NCBI RefSeq assembly: GCF_019458805.1
Contig: NZ_JAIBOA010000002.1
Coordinates: 408,601-472,600 of the forward strand
DNA: 64,000 bases
Source of the DNA: Actinomadura parmotrematis
GTDB taxonomy: Bacteria > Actinomycetota > Actinomycetes > Streptosporangiales > Streptosporangiaceae
Reading direction: 5' to 3'
Shown: one piece after another, positions 16,724 through 25,129 of the stretch
How the letters are laid out: every line of letters starts with the position of its first letter
How positions within the stretch are numbered: position 1 is the first letter of the stretch
Translations under genes and position numbers: made by a program
The notes under the pieces: generated by a model
Database searches by the model: none
Seen by the model: only the letters and a program-made list of their open reading frames with translations
Told to the model about the DNA's origin: nothing

Positions 16724-16752
16724 AGGCATCGCAAGTATAGATATCGATGCCT
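16724..16752. promoter_or_regulatory. LysR-type operator in the divergent promoter
   Basis: AGGCATCG (16724-16731) and CGATGCCT (16745-16752) are perfect 8-bp inverted repeats with a 13-bp AT-rich spacer that contains TATAGATAT. This fits the interrupted dyad of LysR recognition sites. It overlaps the probable LysR start region and lies 62 bp before the decarboxylase-like gene. Confidence 0.6.
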
Positions 16753-16813
16753 GGAAGGCGTCCAGGAGGCCGGGCCGCGCGACGATCGGTGCACCGAACA
16801 GGGAGGAAGCACC

Positions 16814-17215
16814 ATGAACCGCGAAGAGCGCTACACCACCGGCCTGAAGGTCCTGTCCGAGGTCGACGGGGAGGCGGGGCAGCGCGTCGTCGACTCGCTC
16901 GCCGACGTCTCGCCCGAGCTCGGCCACCAGGTCGTCGCCTGGGCGTTCGGCGACATGTACGCGCGGCCCGAGCTGCCGCCGCGCGACCGCCAGCTCGTCA
17001 CCCTCGGCGTGCTGGCCGCGCTCGGCGGCTGCGAGATCGAGCTCGACGTGCACGTCAACGCCGCGCTGAACGTCGGGCTCACCGCGACCGAGGTCGCCGA
17101 GGCGCTGCTGCACACCGCCGTCTACGCCGGCGTGCCGCGCTCCATCAACGCCACGCTCGTGGCGAAGAAGGTGTTCGCCGAGCGCGGGCTGCCGCCGGTG
17201 AACAACCTGGGCTGA
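16814..17215 (+). CDS. Carboxymuconolactone decarboxylase family protein
   Basis: A 133-residue member of the CMD/AhpD family, with PELGHQVVAWAFGDMYARPELPPRDRQLVTL and the helical core ALGGCEIELDVHVNAALNVGLTATEVAEALLHTAVYAG. The AhpD-type CxxC redox pair is absent, and only one cysteine lies in the core, which favours the gamma-carboxymuconolactone decarboxylase subgroup over the peroxidase subgroup. The start has GGGAGGAAG upstream. Its presumed regulator is the divergent LysR protein. The substrate is unknown; no other aromatic catabolism gene is near. Confidence 0.85.
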   Translation: MNREERYTTGLKVLSEVDGEAGQRVVDSLADVSPELGHQVVAWAFGDMYARPELPPRDRQLVTLGVLAALGGCEIELDVHVNAALNVGLTATEVAEALLHTAVYAGVPRSINATLVAKKVFAERGLPPVNNLG

Positions 17216-17237
17216 GCGCCGGCGTCAAGGGCGGGCG

Positions 17238-18449
17238 TCAGTCGCCGTTGGAGTCGTCGGGGACGGTCGGGGCGGGCAGCTTGAGGTAGGTGGCGGTCTT
17301 CAAGCGCCCCTTCGCCGCCCCGAACACCTTGCCGAAGTTGGCGGCGTAGGCGTTGAACGTCGCGGTGTCGCGGAGCGTCAGCATGGCCTCGTCGTTGTGG
17401 CGGAGCGCGGCGTTGGTGTAGCTGTGACTCCCCGTCATCACCACCTTGGCGCGCTTGCCGAAGTACCAGCCGTCGATGAGCAGGTACTTGGAGTGCGCCG
17501 GGTGGGCCTGCCCGGCGGTGAAGTAGCGCGTCTCCGGCGCCGCGTTGAGGACGCCCGGCGTGGACAGCGTCTTCAGGGTGCTCGTGCCGAAGCTGCCGCT
17601 GACGATCTGGACGCGGCAGCCGGTGCGGGCGAGCCACCACAGCTTCTGCGCGACGGCGTCGCGGGTGAACTCGCCGCTGGACAGTCGGATGCGGGTGCCG
17701 CCGAGGCAGACGACGCCGTCCAGGGCGCTGACGATCGGGTCGCCGGTCGCCTTGGGGAAGAACGTCACGCTGCGCGAGCCGGACGCGCGGACCCGGTAGT
17801 AGTTCCCGTTCGCCCTGCGCTTCGACAGGTCGTAGAAGTAGCCGCGGTAAGCCTTGTAGAGCGTCGCGTCGGTCAGCGTGTAGGCGTTGTTCCAGCTGGT
17901 GTACATGCCGCCGGTCGCGTTGCCGGACGTCTGCACGACGACGTTCCGCGTCCCGTAGGTCGTGGAGAAGGCGTAGAACTTGTTGTGGTTCTTGCCCCAG
18001 ACGCCCTTGGCGGCGGGCGCGATGCAGCCGCGGCCGGTCGGGCACGTCACGATCCACGACGCCTTCGCGGTGCTCGTCCCGAGGTGCTCGCGCAGGTAGG
18101 ACTGCACCTTGGGGGCGCGCTTCACCGAGTCGCTGTCCACCACGACCCGCACGTGCACGCCGCGCTTCGCGGCGGCGGCGAGCGCCTTCGCCATGCCGGA
18201 GGTGGTGAGCCGGAACATCGCGACGTCGATCTCGGCGCCCTTCGGCGTGTGCGCGATGAGCCGCTTGAGGTAGAGGTCGATGCTGCCCTGCTGCGCCGTC
18301 GAGCCGGCCGGCAGGTTGAAGCGCGGCCCCTGCGGCACCGCCGGCGCCGCCTTCCGCACGACCACCCCCTGCGGTTCGGCCGCGGCCGGAACGGCTCCCG
18401 CCGCCACCGCGACCAGGCCACCGGTCAAGGCGAACATCGGTCGGCGCAC
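17238..18449 (-). CDS. Secreted phospholipase D-like protein
   Basis: A 403-residue exported protein (signal peptide MFALTGGLVAVAAGAVPAAAEP) with two phospholipase D halves. The second half has a full HKD motif (HSKYLLID followed by GSHSYTNAAL). The first has H-N-K-F-Y-A-F-S followed by TSGNATGG, so the usual aspartate of HxKx4D is replaced by serine. The rest of the fold is visible (IDVAMFRLT, VHVRVVVDSDS). The protein probably hydrolyses or transfers phosphodiester bonds outside the cell. The start is a GTG at 18449 with GGGAG upstream. Confidence 0.82.
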   Translation of the reverse strand: MRRPMFALTGGLVAVAAGAVPAAAEPQGVVVRKAAPAVPQGPRFNLPAGSTAQQGSIDLYLKRLIAHTPKGAEIDVAMFRLTTSGMAKALAAAAKRGVHVRVVVDSDSVKRAPKVQSYLREHLGTSTAKASWIVTCPTGRGCIAPAAKGVWGKNHNKFYAFSTTYGTRNVVVQTSGNATGGMYTSWNNAYTLTDATLYKAYRGYFYDLSKRRANGNYYRVRASGSRSVTFFPKATGDPIVSALDGVVCLGGTRIRLSSGEFTRDAVAQKLWWLARTGCRVQIVSGSFGTSTLKTLSTPGVLNAAPETRYFTAGQAHPAHSKYLLIDGWYFGKRAKVVMTGSHSYTNAALRHNDEAMLTLRDTATFNAYAANFGKVFGAAKGRLKTATYLKLPAPTVPDDSNGD

Positions 18450-18648
18450 AGATCACTCCCGGGGTGTCGAGGACCGGTCGCTTCCCGACCCTTCCCCTCC
18501 GGACCCGCCCGCGAGTAGTCCAACCCCGAAAAGCCGGAAGCCGGGATTTATCACTCATCCCACAAGTCCCGGACGGATCTGGCGAACCGGTAAGTGTGAT
18601 CTGACCGCTCTGCTACGTTCGTCCCGCCGCCGAGCGAGGAGTGGTCCG

Positions 18649-19845
18649 ATGCACCGAGTCGCCGTCACCGGCGTCGGGGTCAAGAGCCCCGCCGGAACCA
18701 CCGCCGACGCGGCGCACGCGCGCCTCCTGTCGGGGCGCAGCACCGCCCGGCACCTGCCGCAGCTCGTCGGCGCCGGGCTGAAGGTGACGTTCGGCTGCCC
18801 GGTCGACTTCGACCCCGACGCCTACTTCCCCCGGCACCGGCAGCGCCACCTCGACCGGCCCACCCAGCTGGCCTGCGCGGCCGCCGACGACGCCGTCGCC
18901 GACGCCGGCCTGCCGCACGGCGCCGAGCGGACCGGCGTCTACGTCGGCACCGGCGGCGGGCACACCGCGCTCAGCGCCGCGATGGGCGCGCTGCCGCTGC
19001 CGAAGGTGCCGGTCGCGACCGTCCCGATGACGATGCCGAACGCGACCGCCGCCCGCATCTCCATCCGGCACGGCCTGCGCGGCCCCGCCCTCACCTTCGC
19101 GACGGCCTGCGCGAGCGGCGCCGTCGCGATCGGCGAGGCGATGATGGCGATCCGGTACGGCCGCATCGACCGGGCCGTCGCGGGCGCCTTCGACTCGATG
19201 CTCACCCCGTTCGCGGTCACCGCGTTCAGCAGCATCGGCGCGCTGTCGCGGCGCGGCGAGGCGCCCGAGCTCGCGAGCCGCCCCTTCGACGACGACCGCG
19301 ACGGGTTCGTCCTCGGCGAGGCCGCCGCGTTCCTGGTGCTGGAGCGGCTGGACGACGCGCGGGCGCGCGGCGCCGCGATCTACGGCGAGGTCGCCGGGTA
19401 CGCGACCGCCGCCGACGCCGGGCACATCGTCAAGCCGCTGGAGGACGGCGCGGTCGCCGCCGCCACCATGCGCGCCGCGCTCGACGACGCGGGCCTGCGG
19501 CCCGAGGCGATCGGGCACGTCAACGCGCACGCCACCGCCACGCAGTTCAACGACCGCGCCGAGGCGCTCGCGCTCGCCCGCTGCTTCCCCGGCGGCACCC
19601 CGCCGGTCACCGCGAACAAGGGCGTGACCGGGCACCTGCTCGGCGCGGGCGGCGCCGTCGAAGCCGTCATGGCGCTCCGCTGCGCGGCCGAGGGCCTCGT
19701 CCCGCCGACCGCGAACCACACCGCCGGCAACCCGGAGATCGACGTCGTGCACGGCGCGCCGCGCCGCATCGACCGGGCGCCGGTGCTGTCGAACTCCTTC
19801 GGGTTCGGCGGCCACAACGCCGGCCTGGTCCTCGACCCGCTCTGA
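18649..19845 (+). CDS. Beta-ketoacyl-ACP synthase II (FabF-like)
   Basis: A 398-residue thiolase-fold ketosynthase of the FabF/KAS II type. The catalytic cysteine is in TACASG, the first histidine in NAHATAT and the second in NKGVTGHLLGAGG. The C-terminal NSFGFGGHNAG is also typical. No acyl carrier protein, acyltransferase or chain-length factor is nearby, so it is a stand-alone condensing enzyme rather than part of a visible polyketide cluster. The ATG at 18649 has GAGGAG nine bases upstream; the frame further upstream is antisense to the phospholipase gene. Confidence 0.9.
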   Translation: MHRVAVTGVGVKSPAGTTADAAHARLLSGRSTARHLPQLVGAGLKVTFGCPVDFDPDAYFPRHRQRHLDRPTQLACAAADDAVADAGLPHGAERTGVYVGTGGGHTALSAAMGALPLPKVPVATVPMTMPNATAARISIRHGLRGPALTFATACASGAVAIGEAMMAIRYGRIDRAVAGAFDSMLTPFAVTAFSSIGALSRRGEAPELASRPFDDDRDGFVLGEAAAFLVLERLDDARARGAAIYGEVAGYATAADAGHIVKPLEDGAVAAATMRAALDDAGLRPEAIGHVNAHATATQFNDRAEALALARCFPGGTPPVTANKGVTGHLLGAGGAVEAVMALRCAAEGLVPPTANHTAGNPEIDVVHGAPRRIDRAPVLSNSFGFGGHNAGLVLDPL

Positions 19846-19852
19846 CCCCCGG

Positions 19853-20638
19853 TCAGGGCTTGCGCGCGACGCCCGCCCAGAGCGGCACCTCGGCGGGCTC
19901 GTCGTCGCGGCCGTCCGGGCGCCAGGCGGGCGGCGACACGACGCCCGGCTCCAGCAGCTCCAGGCCGTCGAAGACGCGGGCCACCTCGTCGCGTCCGCGC
20001 GGACGGGCGGGCTGCGCGGCGTTCTCGTTCCACATCTCGAACGCCGTCTTCACCTTGGGGCCGCCGAGCTCGTCGGTGGCGTGGGTGAGGGCCAGGTAGC
20101 TGCCGGGCGGGAAGCCCTCCAGCAGCCGCCGCACGATCGCGACGGCCTCGTCCAGCTCGGGGACGAAGTGCAGCAGGCTCATCAGGGTGACGGCCACCGG
20201 CCGGTCCGGGTCGAGGCCCGCGCCCGCCAGGACGCGGTCCGGTTCGCGCAGGTCGGCGTCCAGGTAGCTGCACGACCCCTCGGGCGAGGAGTCCAGCAGC
20301 GCCCGCGCGTGCGCGAGCACGACCGGGTCGTTGTCGACGTACACGACGCGGCTCGCGGGCTCGGCCGCCTGCGCGACCTGGTGGGTGTTGGGCGAGGTCG
20401 GCAGCCCGGACCCGATGTCGAGGTACTGGCGGACGCCCTGGCCCGCGAGGAACGACACGGCCCGCCGCATGAACGTCCGGTCGGCCCGGACCATCGCCAC
20501 CACGTGCGGGAACGTCCCGGCGATCTGGTCGCCGAGGGCGCGGTCCACCTCGTAGTTGTTCTTGCCGCCGAGCCAGTGGTCCCAGACCCGGGCCGAATGG
20601 GGGCGGCTGACGTCGATCCGGTCCGAGTCGGTGGTCAT
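19853..20638 (-). CDS. DUF574 SAM-dependent methyltransferase
   Basis: A 261-residue protein of the large actinobacterial DUF574 methyltransferase family. The N-terminal signature RVWDHWLGGKNNYEVDR, the SAM motif QYLDIGSGLPTSPNTHQVAQ, the acidic motif VVYVDNDPVVLAHARALL and post-motif VAVTLMSLLHFVPE are all present. Members occur in many copies in Streptomyces and Actinomadura and their substrates are mostly unknown. A second, more divergent member is encoded at 58252-59028. It converges on the ketosynthase with a 7-bp gap. Confidence 0.9.
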   Translation of the reverse strand: MTTDSDRIDVSRPHSARVWDHWLGGKNNYEVDRALGDQIAGTFPHVVAMVRADRTFMRRAVSFLAGQGVRQYLDIGSGLPTSPNTHQVAQAAEPASRVVYVDNDPVVLAHARALLDSSPEGSCSYLDADLREPDRVLAGAGLDPDRPVAVTLMSLLHFVPELDEAVAIVRRLLEGFPPGSYLALTHATDELGGPKVKTAFEMWNENAAQPARPRGRDEVARVFDGLELLEPGVVSPPAWRPDGRDDEPAEVPLWAGVARKP

Positions 20639-20675
20639 GCCGGGAAGCGTAGGTCACCGATCACCACCGAGTCGA

Positions 20676-22208
20676 TCATTTCCGTACATTCTCTCCGTCC
20701 AGGACGGCGCGGGCGGCGTTGCGGCCGGGGATGCCGCTGACGCCGCCGCCGCGCCGGGCGCCCGCGCCGCAGAGCAGCAGCCGCGGGTGGGCGGTCTCGA
20801 CGCCCCAGCGGCCCGCCTCTCCCTCCTCCTCGGCGAACGGCCACGCCAGGTCGCGGTGGAAGATGTGGCCGCCCGGCAGGCCGGTCTCGCGCTCCAGGTC
20901 GACGGGGGTCTTCGCCTCGACGCAGGGCGCGCCGCCGGGGGCGCGCAGCAGGCAGTCCGCGATCGGCTCGGCGAGGACGGCGTCCAGGGACGCGAGGGTG
21001 GCGCGCAGCGCGGCGTCCCGCGCGCCGTCGGGGTCGGCGCGGAACAGCCGCGCGGGCATGTGCAGGCCGAACAGGGTAAGGGTGTGCGCGCCCGCCGCCC
21101 GCAGGTCCGGGCCGAGGATCGACGGGTCGGTCAGCGAGTGGCAGTACACCTCGGCGGGCGGCAGGTCCGGGATGCGCCCGGCGGACGCCCGCGCGTGGGC
21201 GGCGGCGAGGTTCGCGCGGCCCTCGTTGATGTGGAAGGTGCCGCCGAACGCCTCCGCCGGCCGCACGCCGGGGTCCCTCAGCCGGGGCAGCCGCGCCAGC
21301 ACCATGTTGACCTTGAGCTGGGCGCCCTCGGGCTCCTCGGGCTCGTCCCCGGTGAGCCGGGCGAGGGCGGCGGGCGGCAGGTTCGCCAGGATCCACCGGG
21401 CGGACACGGTGTGCTCGGCGCCCGCCGCGTCGCGGAACGTCACCTCTCCCCCGCGCGCGCCCGCCGGGACGATGCCGGTGACCTCCGTGCCGGTGCGCAG
21501 GTCGGCGCCCGCCGCGCGCGCCGCGTCCGCGAGGGCGGCGGTGACCGCGCCCATGCCGCCGACCGGCACGTCCCAGTCGCCGGTCCCGTTCCCGATCACG
21601 TGGTAGAGCAGGCACCGGTTGGCGAGCAGCCCGGGGTCGTCGACGTCGGCGAAGGTGCCGATCAGCGCGTCGGTGAGGACGACGCCGCGGACGGTGTCGT
21701 CGGCGAACCGCTCGTCCACGACCTCGCCGATCGGCCGCTCGAACAGGTCGCGCCACGCCTCCGGCTCCAGCCGCCGCCGGAACTCCGCGCGGTCCAGGAG
21801 CGGTTCGAGCAGGGTCGGCGCGACGGCGCGCGCGACGCCCGCGGTCAGCGCGGCGAAGTCGCGCCAGGCGTCGAAGTCGCGGCCCGGGAAGGTCGCGCGG
21901 GTGCGCGCCTCGTCGCCGCCGTCCACCAGCAGGCCCCGGTCGCCGACGGGCGTGTAGGACGCGAACCGCCGCTTGCGCAGCTCGACGCGGAGCCCGAGCT
22001 CGCGCACGATCCGCGCCGGCAGCAGGCTCACGAGGTAGGAGTAGCGGGACAGCCGCGCGTCCACGCCGTCGAAGGCCCGCGCCGAGACGGCGAGGCCGCC
22101 GAGGCGGCCGAGCCGTTCCAGCAGCAGCACCCGGCGCCCCGCGCGCGCCAGGTAGGCGGCGGCGACGAGCCCGTTGTGCCCGCCGCCCACGATCACCACG
22201 TCGTCCAT
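20676..22208 (-). CDS. FAD-dependent oxidoreductase, phytoene-dehydrogenase/PYROXD2 type
   Basis: A 510-residue flavoprotein. The N-terminal dinucleotide-binding motif is VVIVGGGHNGLVAAAYLARAGRRVLLLER, followed by GRLGGLAV. The C-terminal FAD motif region reads LLLCGAGARRGGGVSGIPGRNAARAVL. It matches the NAD(P)/FAD-dependent amine-oxidase-like group related to carotenoid desaturases, although no carotenoid biosynthesis genes are nearby, so the substrate is open. The start at 22208 gives the usual short N-terminus before the Rossmann motif. Confidence 0.88.
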   Translation of the reverse strand: MDDVVIVGGGHNGLVAAAYLARAGRRVLLLERLGRLGGLAVSARAFDGVDARLSRYSYLVSLLPARIVRELGLRVELRKRRFASYTPVGDRGLLVDGGDEARTRATFPGRDFDAWRDFAALTAGVARAVAPTLLEPLLDRAEFRRRLEPEAWRDLFERPIGEVVDERFADDTVRGVVLTDALIGTFADVDDPGLLANRCLLYHVIGNGTGDWDVPVGGMGAVTAALADAARAAGADLRTGTEVTGIVPAGARGGEVTFRDAAGAEHTVSARWILANLPPAALARLTGDEPEEPEGAQLKVNMVLARLPRLRDPGVRPAEAFGGTFHINEGRANLAAAHARASAGRIPDLPPAEVYCHSLTDPSILGPDLRAAGAHTLTLFGLHMPARLFRADPDGARDAALRATLASLDAVLAEPIADCLLRAPGGAPCVEAKTPVDLERETGLPGGHIFHRDLAWPFAEEEGEAGRWGVETAHPRLLLCGAGARRGGGVSGIPGRNAARAVLDGENVRK

Positions 22209-22367
22209 GCCCTCCAGCAGAGCAAGCCGGCGGCGGCGCGATCAAGGGGCGGCCGGCTCGACCGAACGATCCGTGCGGGATTTCCCGGCTTTCCGTGCAC
22301 ACCGCCCTCCCCGCTGCCCGAAAGGTCCATGATGTCTAGATCATTTCGGGCGGGGAGCGACATCACG

Positions 22368-24032
22368 ATGACCGAGCACGGGGGCCCGCTGGGGAGCCGG
22401 TACCTGCTGACCGAGCGGATCGGGCGGGGCGGCATGGGCGTCGTCTGGCGCGCCCTGGACCGCGAGACCGGCGCCGAGCGCGCCGTGAAGGTGCTGCGGG
22501 CCGAGCTCGCCGAGGACCCCGACGCGCTCACCCGCTTCGTCCGGGAGCGGACGGCGCTGCTGCGCGTCCGCCACCCCGGCGTCGTCGCCGTCCACGACCT
22601 GGTGGTGGACGGCGGCCGGCTCGCGCTCGTCATGGACCTGGTCGTGGGCGAGGACCTCGGCGCGTACCGGGCCCGCCGGGGCGGCCGGCTGCCGCCGCCC
22701 GAGGCGGCCTGGCTCGCCGCGCAGGTCGCCGAGGCGCTCGTCGCGGTGCACGCGACGGGCCTGGTGCACCGCGACCTGAAGCCCGCCAACGTGCTGCTCG
22801 ACCACGGGCGCGGCGGCGAGGCGCCGGTGCGGCTCGCCGACTTCGGCGTCGCGCACATCGCGTCGGGCCCCGAGCTCACCGCGTCCGGGCAGCTCGTCGG
22901 CACCCCGACCTACATGGCGCCCGAGGTGCTGCGCGGGCAGGCCCTCAGCCCGGCCGCCGACGTCTACGCGGCGGGCGTCACCCTGTACGAGCTGCTCGCG
23001 GGCCGCGCGCCCTTCCGGGGCGCGGACCTGGCGGCGGTCCTGCGCGGGCACCTGGACGACCCGCTCCCGCCGGTGCCCGGCCTGCCCGCCGAGCTCTGGA
23101 CGCTGCTGGAGCAGAGCCTCACCAAGGAGCCCGCCGCCCGCATCGGCGCCCACGCCCTCGGGCAGGGCCTGTCGGCGTTCGCGCGCGCCCACCGCGCCGT
23201 CCCGTTCGCCCTCGCGCCGCTGCCGGAGCGGCCCGCGCCGCCGCCCGCGCCGTCCTGGACGCCCGTCCCGGCCGGCGGCACCGTCCCGGGCACGGCCACC
23301 CACCCGCAGGCGCCCCCGATGCCCCCGGCCCCCGCGCGGAGGCGGCGCGGCGGCCTGCTGCTCGGCGCCGGCGCCGCGCTCACCGCGGTGGCGCTCGCCG
23401 CCGGCGTCACCCTGGCCCTCGCCTCCGGCGGCGACGGCTCCGGCAGCGGCGACGGCGACCGCACGCCCGTCGCCAACGAGCGGCGGGCGGCCCTCGGCCA
23501 GGGCGGCGGCAAGGGCGGCGGCAAGGGCGGCGCGTCGGGCTCGCCCGCGCGCGCCGGGCGGACGCCGGGGGCCTCCCCCTCCGGCACGCCCTCCGGCTCT
23601 CCCGGCGGTGCACGGTCGAAGAAGCCGTCGGCGTCCGCCAAGCCGTCCCGGCCCGCCGCCGCCAGGACGCCCAAGGACACCGGCTGGCTCTGCGGGCCGC
23701 GCACCAGCGCCGACGCGCGCGGCCACTACACGACCGCCTGCATCCGCACCGACGGCGAGCGCGTCTACCTGAAGGCGACGCTCGACCCCGTCGCGTCGAG
23801 GAACGACGCCAAGCTCATCGCGAGCAACCACATGCAGATCGTGCTGGTGCTGAAGACCGCCGACACCCAGTCCAGCGTCCAGTACTTCACCTCGCCGGCC
23901 TGCACGTCGCTGGTGTGCTCGTTCAGCGCCTCGACCGTGCCCGCCCGCCACGCCTACCGGACCCTGTCGAAGATCTACTACCAGAACGTCTTCCAGGGCA
24001 CCGGGCAGGAGAGCCCGGCCGTCACGTTCTAG
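22368..24032 (+). CDS. Transmembrane serine/threonine protein kinase
   Basis: A 554-residue Hanks-type kinase. The kinase domain spans about residues 10-265: glycine loop IGRGGMGVVWRA, lysine in AVKVL, catalytic loop HRDLKPANVLL, DFGVAH, activation segment GTPTYMAPE. A Pro-rich juxtamembrane segment precedes one membrane helix at about 330-352 (LLLGAGAALTAVALAAGVTLALA). A Gly/Ser/Pro/Lys-rich linker leads to an extracytoplasmic domain of about 130 residues with four cysteines and no PASTA repeats. The ATG at 22368 gives a normal short N-terminus; ATGs at 22329 and 22332 are possible alternatives. Its stop shares the CTAG at 24029-24032 with the convergent menC-like gene. Confidence 0.92.
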   Translation: MTEHGGPLGSRYLLTERIGRGGMGVVWRALDRETGAERAVKVLRAELAEDPDALTRFVRERTALLRVRHPGVVAVHDLVVDGGRLALVMDLVVGEDLGAYRARRGGRLPPPEAAWLAAQVAEALVAVHATGLVHRDLKPANVLLDHGRGGEAPVRLADFGVAHIASGPELTASGQLVGTPTYMAPEVLRGQALSPAADVYAAGVTLYELLAGRAPFRGADLAAVLRGHLDDPLPPVPGLPAELWTLLEQSLTKEPAARIGAHALGQGLSAFARAHRAVPFALAPLPERPAPPPAPSWTPVPAGGTVPGTATHPQAPPMPPAPARRRRGGLLLGAGAALTAVALAAGVTLALASGGDGSGSGDGDRTPVANERRAALGQGGGKGGGKGGASGSPARAGRTPGASPSGTPSGSPGGARSKKPSASAKPSRPAAARTPKDTGWLCGPRTSADARGHYTTACIRTDGERVYLKATLDPVASRNDAKLIASNHMQIVLVLKTADTQSSVQYFTSPACTSLVCSFSASTVPARHAYRTLSKIYYQNVFQGTGQESPAVTF

Positions 24033-25129
24033 AGGGCGATCCACTCGGTGGCGGTGGTGACCTCGTCCAGGACGTCCGGAAGCGGGTCGACGCCGATGCC
24101 GGGACCGGCCGGGACGTCCAGGTGGCCGTCGTCCAGGACGAACGGCTCGGTGATGTCGGTGGCGAAGTAGCGGCGCGACGCCGAGGTGTCGCCCGGCAGG
24201 GTGAAGCCGGGCAGCGCGGCGAGCGCCAGGTTCGCGGCGCGCCCGATGCCGGTCTCCAGCATCCCGCCGCACCACACCGGCACGCCGTGCGCGCGGCAGA
24301 GGTCGTGGATGCGGCGCGCCTCCAGGTAGCCGCCGACGCGGGCGGGCTTGACGTTGACGACCGAGCAGGCGCCGAGCTCGATCGCGGCGGCGGCGCCCGC
24401 CGCCGACTCGATCGACTCGTCCAGGCAGATCGGCGTCCGCAGCATCCGCGCGAGGCGGGCGTGCTGGACGAGGTCGTCGTTGGCGAGCGGCTGCTCGATC
24501 AGCAGCAGGTCGAAGTCGTCGAGTTTGGCGAGCTGCCGGGCGTCCACGAGGGTGTAGGCGGCGTTGGCGTCCACCTGGAGCAGGACGTCGTCGCCGAACC
24601 GCTCGCGGACGGCGCGGACCGGCGCCACGTCCCAGCCCGGCTCGATCTTCAGCTTGATCCGGACGTAGCCCTCGGCCAGGTACCCGGCGACGGCGTCCAG
24701 CAGCGCGGGCACCGAGTCCATGATCCCGACCGAGACGCCGCACGGGACGCGGTCGCGGTCCGCGCCGAGGAACCGGGCGAGCGGCTCGCCGCGCGCGCGC
24801 AGCTCGGCGTCCAGGACGGCGGTCTCCAGCACCGCCTTCGCCATGTGGTGGCCGGTGAACGGCGCGAGCGCCCGCCCGACCGCGTACGCGTCCACGTCCT
24901 CCGGCAGCGCGGGGATGAGGAAGCGGCGCAGCACGTCGGCGACGCCGTCGGTGTATTCGGCGTTGTAGCGCGGCTCGTCCATCGACGCGCACTCGGCCCA
25001 GCCCTCGGCGTCCGGCGTCACCACGCGGAGCAGCAGCACGTCGCGCGCGGTCTCGACGGCGAAGGACGTGCGGAACGGCGCCACCAGCGGCATCGCGATC
25101 CGGCGCAGCTCGATCCCGGTGATCCTCAT
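24029..25129 (-). CDS. menC: o-Succinylbenzoate synthase / N-acylamino acid racemase (enolase superfamily)
   Basis: A 366-residue enolase-superfamily enzyme of the OSBS/NSAR subgroup. The catalytic lysine motif KLK, the three metal ligands in QVDAN, LIEQPL and CLDES, and the second lysine in VNVKPARVGG are all intact. This group makes o-succinylbenzoate for menaquinone, racemises N-succinylamino acids, or does both. No other men genes lie nearby; instead it is translationally coupled (ATGA at 25126-25129) to a GNAT gene, the arrangement of N-succinylamino acid racemase pathways. The menC symbol therefore marks the family, not a proven role. Confidence 0.87.
   Translation of the reverse strand: MRITGIELRRIAMPLVAPFRTSFAVETARDVLLLRVVTPDAEGWAECASMDEPRYNAEYTDGVADVLRRFLIPALPEDVDAYAVGRALAPFTGHHMAKAVLETAVLDAELRARGEPLARFLGADRDRVPCGVSVGIMDSVPALLDAVAGYLAEGYVRIKLKIEPGWDVAPVRAVRERFGDDVLLQVDANAAYTLVDARQLAKLDDFDLLLIEQPLANDDLVQHARLARMLRTPICLDESIESAAGAAAAIELGACSVVNVKPARVGGYLEARRIHDLCRAHGVPVWCGGMLETGIGRAANLALAALPGFTLPGDTSASRRYFATDITEPFVLDDGHLDVPAGPGIGVDPLPDVLDEVTTATEWIAL

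Noticed and set aside
18649..19845. Polyketide cluster around the ketosynthase
   Set aside because: No acyltransferase, acyl carrier protein, ketoreductase or cyclase gene is adjacent.
20635..22302. 555-codon minus-strand frame overlapping the FAD oxidoreductase
   Set aside because: Arg/Gly/Ala-rich frame-shifted reading of the same DNA; the 510-codon frame carries the FAD motifs.
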